DNA of 35,892 nt from Alphaproteobacteria bacterium (GTDB taxonomy: Bacteria; Pseudomonadota; Alphaproteobacteria; UBA2966): positions 1-35,892 of the forward strand of contig JABIFY010000111.1 of NCBI GenBank assembly GCA_018650465.1, written 5' to 3'. The translations under genes were made by a program, and so were the position numbers. The notes beneath the pieces are model-generated. The model ran no database searches, had not been told where the DNA came from, and was given only the letters and a program-made list of their open reading frames with translations. Below are positions 22,805 through 31,401 of the stretch, in pieces. Numbering within the stretch: the first letter of the stretch is position 1; each line of letters begins with the position of its first letter.

Positions 22805-23894
22805 AGACGCCACCATTTATCCCTCTGCTTCCCGGCGTTTGACGGGTTTCATTCTGCGCCTGTTTTTTCTATTGGGCGTGCCCGCAATCGCAGCGGTTGC
22901 CGGCCTGCATTATTATGCGGGCACAGGACGCCATATCACGACTGAAAATGCCTATGTAAAAGCGCGGAAAACAGCTATCAGCGCCAATATCTCTGCCCGT
23001 GTCCTGGCCGTTCACGTCACCGAGAATCGTATGGTGAAAAAGGGTGATTTGTTATTGGAGCTGGATCGTTCCGCGCTGGAAGCAGAAATGAAAGAAGCTG
23101 AGGCCGATCTTGAGGTTGTTCGTCTGGATATTGCCAAACAGCGGGCAGCCCTGAAACGGGCGCGTGTCGATATTGGCGTTGTCAAAGAAGACCTGCGCTA
23201 TGCCGAAGTTGAATATTTCCGCCAGGCAAAGCTGGCCGAAACCGGATCGGGTAGGGCGATTAATCTCGATAGCGCTATTCATGAGGTGGAAACTGCCCGA
23301 CAGGAATTTCGCCTGGTCGAGGCAGATATTCGTGAATTGATTACCGGCCTGGGTGGCAAGGAAAACACACCGGATCAAGACATGCCAGCCTGGAAACAGG
23401 CCATGGCCGTCGTTAACCGGGTCAAGTTGTCCCTTAGCTGGACCAGCGTTTTGGCACCTTCGGATGGTATTGTCGTCAAGGCAACGGTGCGGCCCGGCGA
23501 ATTTGTCACCCGCGGCAAAGCGATTTTTGTCCTGGTTGATCAGCAACACCCATGGCTGGAAGCCAATTTGAAAGAAACTCAGTTGGAACGCCTGACGATC
23601 GGCATGCCAGGGACCATCGTTCTGGATGCCTGGCCTGACCACATCTTGCAAGCCCGCGTGGTGTCAGTTGCCCCGGCGACAGGCGCGGAATTTGCTTTGT
23701 TACCCCCCCAAAATGCCTCGGGAAACTGGGTCAAGGTTGTGCAACGCTTGCCGGTTCGTCTGGAAATCCTGCCGTCGACAAACGGACCCGAGTTGCGGGC
23801 TGGCATGACAGCCGAGGTTCGTCTTGATACCGGGCAGGAACGTGTCTTGCACCCCCGGCTTGAGCAATTGATAGCGCTGACCGGCGGGCGGTAG
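22797..23894 (+). CDS. HlyD/EmrA-family membrane fusion protein
   Basis: A 365-residue periplasmic adaptor with one N-terminal membrane helix (about residues 15-37). It has the EmrA-like Thr-Glu-Asn-Ala-Tyr-Val-Lys-Ala segment, a lipoyl half-motif, an alpha-helical hairpin with coiled-coil character (about 85-205), and a second lipoyl half containing Ala-Pro-Ser-Asp-Gly-Ile-Val-Val. It would link the inner-membrane pump to an outer-membrane channel encoded elsewhere. The ATG at 22797 lies within the end of the marR gene and has GGTGGA upstream. Its stop overlaps the pump start by one base (TAGTG). Confidence 0.92.
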   Translation: MTEDATIYPSASRRLTGFILRLFFLLGVPAIAAVAGLHYYAGTGRHITTENAYVKARKTAISANISARVLAVHVTENRMVKKGDLLLELDRSALEAEMKEAEADLEVVRLDIAKQRAALKRARVDIGVVKEDLRYAEVEYFRQAKLAETGSGRAINLDSAIHEVETARQEFRLVEADIRELITGLGGKENTPDQDMPAWKQAMAVVNRVKLSLSWTSVLAPSDGIVVKATVRPGEFVTRGKAIFVLVDQQHPWLEANLKETQLERLTIGMPGTIVLDAWPDHILQARVVSVAPATGAEFALLPPQNASGNWVKVVQRLPVRLEILPSTNGPELRAGMTAEVRLDTGQERVLHPRLEQLIALTGGR

Positions 23895-25426
23895 TGAGTA
23901 CGGCCGCGGATACTGTGGAGCCAGCGAGCGAAGAGGGCGGCCTGACGCTCTGGCATATTACCGTTCTGCTGATACTTACATTTGTGACTATTCTCTATTC
24001 CATGACGGTCACCATAGCCAATGTGGCCTTGCCTGAGATCCGTGGTGCCTTGTCGGCTACCCAGGATCAGATTACCTGGATCGTTACGGCAAACATTGTG
24101 GCAACAGCGGTAGCCACTCCAATGGCGGGGTGGTGTGCGACCCGCTTTGGTGTACGACCGGTTCTGCTGGTCGCCGTTGCCGGTTTTACGTTGTCGTCCG
24201 TCCTGTGTGGGGCCGCGACTTCCCTGATGGCGCTGGTTGCCTTTCGTGTAGGCCAGGGTTTGTTCGGGGCAGCCATGGTACCTGTTTCCCAAGCCTTTTT
24301 GCTGCGAAGTTTCCCCAGGCATCTTCACAATGCAGCCATGTCCATTTGGGCAATGGGTGCCGTTCTTGGACCAATAATCGCACCGACCGTCGGCGGCTAT
24401 TTAAGCGAAGCCTATGGCTGGCGCTGGGTCTTTTTTATGATCGTGCCTTTTGGTTTAATCGCCTTGCTGGGCGTTGCACTGGTGATCAGGGAGAACGTTG
24501 AACAAAGCAAAACCCGGCTGGACTGGACCGGCTTCCTGCTTCTGTCGCTGGCGATTACGGCTTTGCAATTTCTGGTCGACAGGGGAGAGCGGAACGGTTG
24601 GTTCGACGCAACAGAAACATGGATCGAAGCCATTATTGTTGGCGGGGCACTCTATATTTTTGTTGTGCATACCTTCACCGCGAAAAACTCGTTTGTGAAC
24701 CCAAGACTGTTCCTGGATCGCAACTATAATCTCGGCCTCTTGCTGGTGCTGTCCTTTGGCATGCTGAACTTCACGCCAATGGTTCTGTTCCCACCCTTGC
24801 TTCAGGAACTGCGTGGTTATCCCCAATCAATCATTGGCCTGCTGCTGGCAGCGCGTGGTGTGGGCACCCTGATCGCCTTTACGTCGATGTTTTTCCTCGG
24901 ACGAGTGGACCCCCGCATTCCTATGGCCTTCGGATTCATATTGCAGGGTTTATCCGGGTATTATATGGCGCAATTCGACGTCAACCTGACGACCTGGGGC
25001 GTTGGCTGGACAGGGTTTGTCCAGGGTATCGGCGTCGGTTTCTCGTGGATTCCGCTTAGTGTGATCGCCTTTGCGACTTTGAGCCCGCAAATGATGAACC
25101 AGGGCGCGGCGTTTTTTCATCTTTTGCGCAATATCGGCAGCAGCATCTATATTTCAGTGTCTGTTGTTGTATTGCTGCATACGGCAAAGGTTCATTATGC
25201 TATTTCGACAGAATGGGTCTCGATCTACAACAAGATTTTCGACATGTCATTTGTCACCGGCTTGTGGAACCACTCGACAGAGACTGGTTTGGCGGCCCTG
25301 TCGGGTGAGATTCAGCGCCAGGGGTTGATGATTGGATACATCAACGCTTTTAACCTGTTTGCCGTGACGTCATTTTTGACTGTGCCCTTTATCTTTTTTC
25401 TGCGCGTACCAAAGAAGAAAAAATAA
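23894..25426 (+). CDS. DHA2 (EmrB/QacA) family MFS multidrug transporter
   Basis: A 510-residue inner-membrane drug:proton antiporter with about 14 hydrophobic segments. Recognisable motifs are Asn-Val-Ala-Leu-Pro-Glu-Ile in helix 1, Gln-Ile-Thr-Trp-Ile-Val-Thr, the loop 2-3 Gly-Trp-Cys-Ala-Thr-Arg-Phe-Gly-Val-Arg, and Gly-Ala-Val-Leu-Gly-Pro-Ile-Ile-Ala-Pro-Thr-Val-Gly-Gly (motif C of exporters). The start is GTG at 23894, coupled to the EmrA-like stop. With the MarR repressor and adaptor it forms a tripartite efflux operon. The exported compound is unknown; toxic catabolic intermediates are possible. Confidence 0.94.
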   Translation: MSTAADTVEPASEEGGLTLWHITVLLILTFVTILYSMTVTIANVALPEIRGALSATQDQITWIVTANIVATAVATPMAGWCATRFGVRPVLLVAVAGFTLSSVLCGAATSLMALVAFRVGQGLFGAAMVPVSQAFLLRSFPRHLHNAAMSIWAMGAVLGPIIAPTVGGYLSEAYGWRWVFFMIVPFGLIALLGVALVIRENVEQSKTRLDWTGFLLLSLAITALQFLVDRGERNGWFDATETWIEAIIVGGALYIFVVHTFTAKNSFVNPRLFLDRNYNLGLLLVLSFGMLNFTPMVLFPPLLQELRGYPQSIIGLLLAARGVGTLIAFTSMFFLGRVDPRIPMAFGFILQGLSGYYMAQFDVNLTTWGVGWTGFVQGIGVGFSWIPLSVIAFATLSPQMMNQGAAFFHLLRNIGSSIYISVSVVVLLHTAKVHYAISTEWVSIYNKIFDMSFVTGLWNHSTETGLAALSGEIQRQGLMIGYINAFNLFAVTSFLTVPFIFFLRVPKKKK

Positions 25427-25456
25427 CGATAATTCTTTCTGACGGCGATGGTTTTT

Positions 25457-25467
25457 TTGTTTTACAA
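25457..25467. promoter_or_regulatory. GntR-type operator candidate upstream of the RraA-UxaA operon
   Basis: TTGTTTTACAA (TTGT-N3-ACAA) fits the TNGTNNNACNA consensus of FadR-subfamily GntR regulators. It lies 53 nt before the RraA-family start, and a second dyad, CAATT-GAACG-AATTG, overlaps its right side. It resembles the sites at 17028 and 32645. Confidence 0.45.
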
Positions 25468-25519
25468 TTGAACGAATTGACCTCTGACGTAATCAAATCC
25501 ATCGAGGAGACTTGTTTGA

Positions 25520-26167
25520 ATGATAGACTTGGAAAAACGACTGGAGGCCTGTTATGCCAGTGCCGTGCATGATGTTCTGCGCGGCATGGGCCGCGACAAT
25601 TGTGTGTTGCCGCCTGAAATTATTTCCCTGAAGCCTGGTCAAAAACTGGCTGGGGAAATTTATACGATCTCGGGTCATGTCGACCGCACCTTGACCCGAC
25701 ATGAAAGTCTACTGGCCTGGACCCAGGTTCTGTCGCGGGTGCCAGGTGGCAAGGTTCTGGTTTGTCAGCCCAATACCAAAGAGATCGCATTGATGGGTGA
25801 ATTGTCAGCCCGCGCCTTGATGGTAAAGGATACATTGGGTTACGTCGTAGATGGTCGTTGCCGGGACGCCGACTTCATTCTGGATATCGATTTTCCGGTA
25901 TTTTGTGACCTTAATACACCGGCCGATATTGTTGAGCGCTGGACCTATGACCGCCTCGGTGAAGCCATCACTATTGGCACGGTTACAATTTGCAGCGGCG
26001 ACTGGCTGATTGCAGACCGGGATGGCGTGGTCATTATTCCCGCCGATATCGCCGAAGAAGTCGTTACGGAAACCGAAGTTGTGATGTCGACCGAAAGTGA
26101 AATGCGCGATGCCATTCTGGGCGGCATGGATCCTGAAAAAGCCTATCTGAAATACGGGAAGTTCTGA
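25520..26167 (+). CDS. RraA family protein (HMG/CHA aldolase-like)
   Basis: A 215-residue protein of the RraA/4-hydroxy-4-methyl-2-oxoglutarate aldolase family. Typical segments are Ala-Val-His-Asp-Val-Leu-Arg near the N terminus, Gly-Glu-Leu-Ser-Ala-Arg, Val-Val-Asp-Gly-Arg-Cys-Arg-Asp (the substrate Arg and metal Asp of the aldolases), and Asp-Arg-Asp-Gly-Val-Val-Ile-Ile-Pro near the end. Family members cleave or decarboxylate branched 2-oxo acids, or regulate RNase E. Its place in front of a UxaA-type dehydratase supports an enzymatic role on an oxo acid (inference). The ATG at 25520 has GAGGAGA upstream. The stop overlaps the next start by one base (TGATG). Confidence 0.9.
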   Translation: MIDLEKRLEACYASAVHDVLRGMGRDNCVLPPEIISLKPGQKLAGEIYTISGHVDRTLTRHESLLAWTQVLSRVPGGKVLVCQPNTKEIALMGELSARALMVKDTLGYVVDGRCRDADFILDIDFPVFCDLNTPADIVERWTYDRLGEAITIGTVTICSGDWLIADRDGVVIIPADIAEEVVTETEVVMSTESEMRDAILGGMDPEKAYLKYGKF

Positions 26168-26481
26168 TGAGCAAAAGTGGAATGGCAAATGTCATTTTGT
26201 TGTCAGCCGCAGACAATGTTGTCGTGGCCTGTGAACAAATTAACGCAGGCGCATCCTTCGAAGTTGGTGATGCTGTCATCCCGGTTCAAAGTGATGTTGC
26301 CCTTGGTCACAAAATCGCCCGCCAGGATATTGGTGTTGACGACAAAATACTGAAATACGGTGCCCCTATCGGGCGCGCCACTGCGGCCATCCCCATGGGC
26401 GGGCATGTGCACATCCACAACATTGAAAGTGATTACCTGCACAGTCACACTGAACGGCAAGGTTTGGAGGACGAGGCATGA
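26167..26481 (+). CDS. UxaA-family hydrolase/dehydratase small subunit (SAF domain)
   Basis: A 104-residue SAF-domain protein corresponding to the N-terminal domain of altronate/galactarate dehydratase or to the SuyA subunit of sulfolactate sulfo-lyase. It has Asp-Val-Ala-Leu-Gly-His-Lys-Ile-Ala, Lys-Tyr-Gly-Ala-Pro-Ile-Gly, and the C-terminal Pro-Met-Gly-Gly-His-Val-His-Ile-His-Asn, whose His probably bind metal. It is coupled at both ends: one-base overlap with the RraA gene and ATGA overlap with the large subunit. A separate small subunit is common to several 2-hydroxyacid dehydratases, so the substrate stays open. Confidence 0.9.
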   Translation: MSKSGMANVILLSAADNVVVACEQINAGASFEVGDAVIPVQSDVALGHKIARQDIGVDDKILKYGAPIGRATAAIPMGGHVHIHNIESDYLHSHTERQGLEDEA

Positions 26482-27671
26482 AGGGTTATTTGCGCCAGGA
26501 TGGTCGAAAGGGCATTCGCAATACTGTGGTCGTCGCCTATTTGATTGAATGTGCGCGTCATGTCAGCAATGAGATTGCGCTCGAATTCAGGGGCCAGGAC
26601 GTTCACGTCATTGGTTTTCCCGGATGCTTTCCCAACAGTTATGCCTTCGACATGATGTCGAAGCTGTGTACTCACCCAAATGTCGGGTCGGTTTTGCTGG
26701 TATCTCTGGGCTGTGAAGGTTTTAACCGGGAAGGGCTGGCGGAAGTGATTTCTGCCTCGGGGCGGCCTGTGGAAACCCTGGTCATCCAGCAGAATGGCGG
26801 TACGGCCCGAACGATTGAAAAAGGCTGTGCCTGGGTCGGACAAGAACTATCCGCCCTGCAAGGTCAGCAGCCTGTCGATATGGCGATCAGCGAACTTGTG
26901 ATCGGGACCATATGCGGGGGCTCTGATGGTACCAGTGGTATGACAGCAAATCCGGCCATGGGACGGGCTTTTGATTTACTGATCGCAGAAGGCGCCGCCG
27001 GTATATTCGAAGAAACCGGCGAGTTAATTGGCTGTGAACATTATATGGCAGACCGGGCCGCAACACCGGCCCTGGGTACTGAAATTATTCGCTGTGTCGA
27101 CAAAGCCCGAAGCTATTACGAAACCATGGGCTATGGCAGCTTCTCACCGGGCAATGCGGATGGCGGTCTCAGCACCATTGAGGAAAAGTCCATGGGAGCT
27201 TATGCCAAGTCAGGCGCATCAGAAATTGTTGGCCTGATCAAACCCGGGGATGAGCCACCGACCGGGGGGTTGTATTTACTGGATGTCATTCCGGACGGTG
27301 AAGTCCGACATGGCTTTCCAAACATTAACGATAACGCAGAAATAGCCGAATTGATGGCTTGTGGCGCTCACCTTAACCTGTTTTCAACGGGACGGGGGTC
27401 TGTGGTGGGATCGGCCATATCACCCGTTATCAAGGTTTGCGGAAATCCCGAGACCTTTCGCAACATGGGCGATGATATGGATGTCGATGCCGGGCGAATT
27501 CTGGAAGGCCGGGCCGATCTCGATGAGGTTGGACGCGAGGTCCGCGACCTGGTTCTTGCCGTTGCCGCTGGCGAGAAGAGTAAATCGGAGATGCTGGGGC
27601 ATCGGGAATTTATTTTGGGTTATAAAAGCTTTGATCCTATCGGACCCGCCTGCCTGCCAAATGTCGCTTAA
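26478..27671 (+). CDS. UxaA-family hydrolase/dehydratase large subunit (altronate dehydratase or SuyB-like)
   Basis: A 397-residue catalytic subunit of the UxaA/GarD/SuyB superfamily. It opens with Gly-Tyr-Leu-Arg-Gln-Asp-Gly-Arg-Lys-Gly-Ile-Arg-Asn and has Gly-Cys-Glu-Gly-Phe, the signature Cys-Gly-Gly-Ser-Asp-Gly-Thr-Ser-Gly-Met-Thr-Ala-Asn-Pro-Ala-Met-Gly, Glu-Glu-Thr-Gly-Glu-Leu-Ile-Gly-Cys-Glu, and Ser-Thr-Gly-Arg-Gly-Ser-Val-Val-Gly. These enzymes use Fe(II) to dehydrate sugar acids or release sulfite from sulfolactate. Length and split organisation fit both types. The start has GGAGG 7 nt upstream. A strong terminator follows 12 nt after the stop, ending the RraA-UxaA operon. Confidence 0.92.
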   Translation: MKGYLRQDGRKGIRNTVVVAYLIECARHVSNEIALEFRGQDVHVIGFPGCFPNSYAFDMMSKLCTHPNVGSVLLVSLGCEGFNREGLAEVISASGRPVETLVIQQNGGTARTIEKGCAWVGQELSALQGQQPVDMAISELVIGTICGGSDGTSGMTANPAMGRAFDLLIAEGAAGIFEETGELIGCEHYMADRAATPALGTEIIRCVDKARSYYETMGYGSFSPGNADGGLSTIEEKSMGAYAKSGASEIVGLIKPGDEPPTGGLYLLDVIPDGEVRHGFPNINDNAEIAELMACGAHLNLFSTGRGSVVGSAISPVIKVCGNPETFRNMGDDMDVDAGRILEGRADLDEVGREVRDLVLAVAAGEKSKSEMLGHREFILGYKSFDPIGPACLPNVA

Positions 27672-27682
27672 TCAAACAAAAA

Positions 27683-27711
27683 ACGGGGTGGTCAATATCT
27701 GACCACCCCGT
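27683..27711. terminator. strong bidirectional intrinsic terminator
   Basis: ACGGGGTGGTCA (27683-27694), a 5-nt loop, and TGACCACCCCGT (27700-27711) form a perfect 12-bp stem. On the plus strand it is followed by CATTTTTAA, and on the minus strand by a T run opposite the A-rich AAACAAAAA. It ends both the UxaA operon (plus) and the CBS-BON gene (minus), which stops at 27736. Confidence 0.95.
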
Positions 27712-27735
27712 CATTTTTAATATCTTGCCTTTTGA

Positions 27736-28431
27736 TCAAGCACCCTGGACCCAGGGCGCGACCATGCCAAGGTGGTCTTCGACAGAAGCGACACCATCAA
27801 CAGTTTCAACAGCGATGAGCAAGGCTTTGCGTTCGTCCTCTGAATTTACCCAGCCCCATAATTCCACGTTACCGGACGTGACAATGACGTTCAGCGCGCC
27901 ATGGCTGATCCAGTTTTCGTGTTCCAGTTTGGCAAGAATATTTTTTCTGAGCTGACGATCATCAACAGAAGGTGCAGCAGGTCCGCTGGATTTTGAGGCG
28001 GCAAGCCCGTGCAATAGATTGGCGCGGCTAACGATGCCAACAAGTTTGCCGTCACGCAGAACGGGCACACGCTTGATACGTCGTTTTTCAAGTAACTGGG
28101 CGATATCGCCGACGGTTGTATCTTCACTGACAGAGACGATGTTGTCGGTCATGACCTGAGCTGCGGTCCTGCCGTGCGTTTTGGAATATTCCCGTGCTTC
28201 GTCTTCGCTGCTGGTGAACAGGCTGAGCCAGGAGGAGTGCCGTTTTTCAGTCTGATTTTCATGCCGTCGCAATAGATCGCCTTCACTGACGATGCCAAGG
28301 ACAGTGCCGTTATCATCGATTACCGGAACGGCGCTTATGCCTTTTTCGAGCAAGACACGGGCGATCTCATCGACTTTTAGATCCGCTGATACCGTTACCA
28401 CTTTGGTGGTCATGATGTCGCTGGCTTGCAT
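27736..28431 (-). CDS. CBS-pair protein with a C-terminal BON domain
   Basis: A 231-residue cytosolic protein. The first CBS motif covers about residues 1-60 (Asp-Ile-Met-Thr-Thr-Lys-Val-Val-Thr-Val, then Val-Leu-Gly-Ile-Val-Ser-Glu-Gly-Asp-Leu). The second covers about 90-145 (Val-Met-Thr-Asp-Asn-Ile-Val-Ser-Val, then Leu-Val-Gly-Ile-Val-Ser-Arg-Ala-Asn-Leu-Leu). A BON domain occupies about 155-225. CBS pairs bind adenosyl nucleotides; BON domains bind membranes or other ligands. It is often stress- or energy-linked, but the role is unknown. The ATG at 28431 has AGGAG 8 nt upstream. It follows the TRAP-associated membrane protein by 57 nt and may be in the same transcript. Confidence 0.93.
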   Translation of the reverse strand: MQASDIMTTKVVTVSADLKVDEIARVLLEKGISAVPVIDDNGTVLGIVSEGDLLRRHENQTEKRHSSWLSLFTSSEDEAREYSKTHGRTAAQVMTDNIVSVSEDTTVGDIAQLLEKRRIKRVPVLRDGKLVGIVSRANLLHGLAASKSSGPAAPSVDDRQLRKNILAKLEHENWISHGALNVIVTSGNVELWGWVNSEDERKALLIAVETVDGVASVEDHLGMVAPWVQGA

Positions 28432-28488
28432 GGTTCACTCCTGCTTTCTAATGCTGTTTACACTATAGAGTTTGAATTAGTTTTGTTG

Positions 28489-28950
28489 TTATTCAAGCGG
28501 CTTTCCCTGCGGCATATTGACGTAGTGCCGGACGATAGAAAGGGTGCGCACTGAATAACGTAGCCAGAGCAGGCTGAGAATTATTAAAAAATATTTGTCG
28601 ATACTCTCAAGACCAGCCTGTAAGCCATCAAAATAGAAATTCATAAAGGCGGCAATAGGTGCTGTCAGGCAGACCCATGCGGCCCATCTCGCCTTGCCCC
28701 GCCACATAGACAGGGCACCGGCAATAACGGCGGAAGAATATATTGCAATGAATATGGCGGATGTCTCGCCGCCCTTGGCCCAGCGACTGAGGGCGACAAG
28801 TTCACCAGCGAGGAAGATGATTATCAGGAAGCAGGCATAAACAAAAAGTTCATTGTTTGCCTGCTTCCTGGTTAATCTTTTGACGCTGCGGAAGTAGGGC
28901 GTCTTTTCATCGTCCCAGACATATTTCTTGACGAAATCCTGAAGGTCCAT
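28489..28950 (-). CDS. small membrane protein of unknown function linked to the TRAP operon
   Basis: A 153-residue protein with four predicted membrane segments (about 36-56, 65-84, 88-107 and 117-136) and a charged N-terminal tail with Val-Trp-Asp-Asp-Glu-Lys-Thr-Pro-Tyr. I do not recognise the family. It lies 40 nt after dctQ on the same strand, so co-transcription with the TRAP genes is likely, perhaps as an accessory membrane subunit. The ATG at 28950 has AGGCGA about 9 nt upstream. Confidence 0.75.
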   Translation of the reverse strand: MDLQDFVKKYVWDDEKTPYFRSVKRLTRKQANNELFVYACFLIIIFLAGELVALSRWAKGGETSAIFIAIYSSAVIAGALSMWRGKARWAAWVCLTAPIAAFMNFYFDGLQAGLESIDKYFLIILSLLWLRYSVRTLSIVRHYVNMPQGKPLE

Positions 28951-28990
28951 CGTATTAGTCGCCTGGGGTTAGTGAGATGAGTTAATTGGA

Positions 28991-29665
28991 TCAGGTATAG
29001 CCTTTTTTCTCTTCTTCCAGATCCATTTTCAATTTACCGGAATGAACATCTTCCGGCCATTGGAGTGTCATCAGCTTGAAACGAAAATCCTTCGGTCCAA
29101 ACAACACAACATATGTTTGCAGCCAGATGGCAACGCCAGAGAAAAATGCAGAAATCAATCCAAAGACAAACACGGATTTAATAATCCAGCGATTGGGTAG
29201 TCCAACCAGAGATGCTGAAACTTCCTGCATGACATAGCTATCATGGGCATATTTGGAAGCAAAGTAGACCATCACGGCGCAATAGGGGATCATCAAGGTA
29301 TTTACGCCGATAAACTCAATCCAGGCCTGTGCGCGAAGACCCAGGTGTTCGCGTACAAGATCAACGCGAACATGACGGTTGTGGATGTAGCCATAACCCA
29401 ATACGAGCGCGAAAAGGGCCGTGTGAAAATGCCATTCCATTTCCTGCATCAGGGTAGAAGAAAAGAAATCACTGACATGTTCAACGAGGAAAACTTGCAT
29501 CCAGATGGCTTTTCTGGATATTACGTCCCACATGGTGACCAGGACCAGGGGGATCACAAAGAATGATCCCCATTTGCCGATATTATCCACGTATTTCTGG
29601 ATGATCAGCATCACAGTGATCATGCCAGGTACCTGTTCGGACTCACTTACTGTATTCGTTGTCAT
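28991..29665 (-). CDS. dctQ: TRAP transporter small permease subunit (DctQ)
   Basis: A 224-residue inner-membrane protein with four main hydrophobic segments (about 35-55, 80-100, 120-145 and 165-190). It has the DctQ-like Trp-Asp-Val-Ile-Ser-Arg-Lys and Gly-Tyr-Gly-Tyr-Ile-His-Asn-Arg-His-Val-Arg-Val-Asp-Leu-Val segments. It is longer than usual (about 160-190), with an extended C-terminal charged tail, as in the large TRAP subfamily annotated for mannitol/chloroaromatic compounds. The ATG at 29665 has AGAGGA upstream. It follows dctM by 12 nt; the order M then Q is the reverse of the commonest arrangement. Confidence 0.9.
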   Translation of the reverse strand: MTTNTVSESEQVPGMITVMLIIQKYVDNIGKWGSFFVIPLVLVTMWDVISRKAIWMQVFLVEHVSDFFSSTLMQEMEWHFHTALFALVLGYGYIHNRHVRVDLVREHLGLRAQAWIEFIGVNTLMIPYCAVMVYFASKYAHDSYVMQEVSASLVGLPNRWIIKSVFVFGLISAFFSGVAIWLQTYVVLFGPKDFRFKLMTLQWPEDVHSGKLKMDLEEEKKGYT

Positions 29666-29677
29666 TTGCTAATCCTC

Positions 29678-31054
29678 TTAGTCGTAAACCTGGCGTGGTA
29701 ACCACAGGGCAATTTCCGGTTGGTAGACCACCAGACTTAATACCGAAGCCTGAATGAACACAAAGGGAATGATACCCCTGTAAATGCTGAGTGTTTTCAC
29801 CTCCGCTGGCGCGATACTCTTGAGATAGAAAAGAGCGTAGCCAAATGGCGGGGTCAGGAACGACGTTTGTAAATTAATGGCAACCAGGATTGTAAACCAG
29901 AAGATCATCTCTTCATGGGCGACATGGTCACCAAAATCCAGCTCAACAACCATCGGCGCAAACACCGGCAAAATGATCAGCGTAATTTCGATCCAGTCGA
30001 GGAAAAAGCCGAGGACAAAGACGATACCCATGATCAGGAACAACAGGCCCCAGGAATCCAGTTCGGCTTCCAGGATCAAGCCCTCAACCACATCATCACC
30101 ACCCAGCGAGCGGAAAACGTAAGCGAAGGCCGTGGCGCACATAATGATGAAGAAAATCATGGCGATGGTCATCCCGGCGGAATGACAGACACCTTTCATG
30201 ATCTCCCACTTAACCCGTCCTTTGACCCAGCCAAGGAACAAAGCACCGAAAGCACCCACAGCACCGGCTTCACTTGGCGTTGCAAAGCCCAGCAAAATGG
30301 AACTTTTGATGAAAGCAATCAGAAAAACCGGTGGCACAAAACTGCGCAGCAACAAAGCGGGCATTTCCCCTGGAGGTACATAAAGGAGTTCTGGTGGCAG
30401 CGATGGAGCCACTTCCGGTTTGATCGTGGAAATCGTTGCGATATAGACCAGGTAGACTGATGCCAGGAACAAGCCCGGTGCCAGTGCTGCCATGAACAAA
30501 GTGCCGACCGAAACCGATAGCAGGTCGGCCATGATGATCAGCATGATGCTTGGCGGGATCAAAATTCCCAATGTTCCCGAGGCCGCGATACAACCCGTGG
30601 CCAGGGCATGACTGTAGTTCTGACGCAACATTGTCGGCAGGGCCAGGGCCGTCATCATTGTCACCGAGGCACCAATGATACCGGTCATGGCTGCAAGGAT
30701 CGTTCCCATAACGGTCACAGCCAAAGCCAGACTGCCGGGAACCCTGCGCAGCAAAACCTGACAGCAATAAAGCATGTCATTGGCAATACCGCTTCGTTCC
30801 ATCATCACGCCCATAAAGACGAATGTTGGCAAGGCAACCAGTACAAGGTTTTCCGCCGCACCGCCCCAGACACGTGGGACGAAGTTGAAAAACTCAATCA
30901 GCGAGAACATGCCGAAACTATAACCAATCAAGCCATAGGCGATTGAAAGGCCGCCCAGCAGAAACGCAACCGGATAGCCACTAAAAAGCAGCAGGGCCAG
31001 GGTTGCGAACATAAACACCGGCATATAGTCGGTGAAAATTTCAATTAACTCCAT
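29678..31054 (-). CDS. dctM: TRAP transporter large permease subunit (DctM)
   Basis: A 458-residue inner-membrane protein of the DctM family with about 12 hydrophobic segments, which carries the Na+-coupled transport path. The family core is clear: Gly-Ile-Ile-Gly-Ala-Ser-Val, then Ala-Ser-Gly-Thr-Leu-Gly-Ile-Leu-Ile-Pro-Pro-Ser-Ile, then Ala-Thr-Pro-Ser-Glu-Ala-Gly-Ala-Val-Gly-Ala, and near the end Gln-Thr-Ser-Phe-Leu-Thr-Pro-Pro-Phe-Gly-Tyr. The ATG at 31054 has AAGGCGA upstream. It is separated from dctP by 381 nt holding two hairpins and a triplicated 15-mer, so it is probably expressed at a lower level than dctP. Confidence 0.95.
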   Translation of the reverse strand: MELIEIFTDYMPVFMFATLALLLFSGYPVAFLLGGLSIAYGLIGYSFGMFSLIEFFNFVPRVWGGAAENLVLVALPTFVFMGVMMERSGIANDMLYCCQVLLRRVPGSLALAVTVMGTILAAMTGIIGASVTMMTALALPTMLRQNYSHALATGCIAASGTLGILIPPSIMLIIMADLLSVSVGTLFMAALAPGLFLASVYLVYIATISTIKPEVAPSLPPELLYVPPGEMPALLLRSFVPPVFLIAFIKSSILLGFATPSEAGAVGAFGALFLGWVKGRVKWEIMKGVCHSAGMTIAMIFFIIMCATAFAYVFRSLGGDDVVEGLILEAELDSWGLLFLIMGIVFVLGFFLDWIEITLIILPVFAPMVVELDFGDHVAHEEMIFWFTILVAINLQTSFLTPPFGYALFYLKSIAPAEVKTLSIYRGIIPFVFIQASVLSLVVYQPEIALWLPRQVYD

Positions 31055-31253
31055 TTGATCGCCTTCACTCGTTCAGAATAATTTTTCTGACCCATCAGAA
31101 CTCCTGAGCGACACATATGCCGCCTGGTAAATCCAGGGCCTCCCCTTGTCGTACGGGACGTTGTCCCTTTGCCTCTGGCGTTTCTTGCGAACGCTTCTAA
31201 ATTTTCTAACAAATACAGGTGCAAGGCTTTGCCGGCCCGGCATTTCGCATATT

Positions 31254-31298
31254 TTGAATATAATTGGGTTGAAAATAATTGGGTTGAATATAATTGGG
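31254..31298. repeat. three tandem 15-bp repeats
   Basis: TTGAATATAATTGGG (31254-31268), TTGAAAATAATTGGG (31269-31283) and TTGAATATAATTGGG (31284-31298) are in perfect register and differ by one base in the middle copy. The AT-rich setting between dctP and dctM suggests slippage expansion or a cooperative regulator site. Confidence 0.9.
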
Positions 31299-31367
31299 AA
31301 TTATTGGTTCTATTTTATTTCCAGGAACAAATCACAAAACGTATTCCTGACTTCTGTCGGAAAGAAA

Positions 31368-31393
31368 GCCGGAACCCGAATTAGGGTTCCGGC
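31368..31393 (-). terminator. intrinsic terminator or attenuator downstream of dctP
   Basis: GCCGGAACCC (31368-31377) and GGGTTCCGGC (31384-31393) form a perfect 10-bp stem with a 6-nt loop. On the minus strand it is followed by the T-rich TTTCTTTCC. It lies about 45 nt after the dctP stop and before dctM, so partial termination would give excess binding protein over permease. Confidence 0.85.
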
Positions 31394-31401
31394 AATCCTG
31401 T

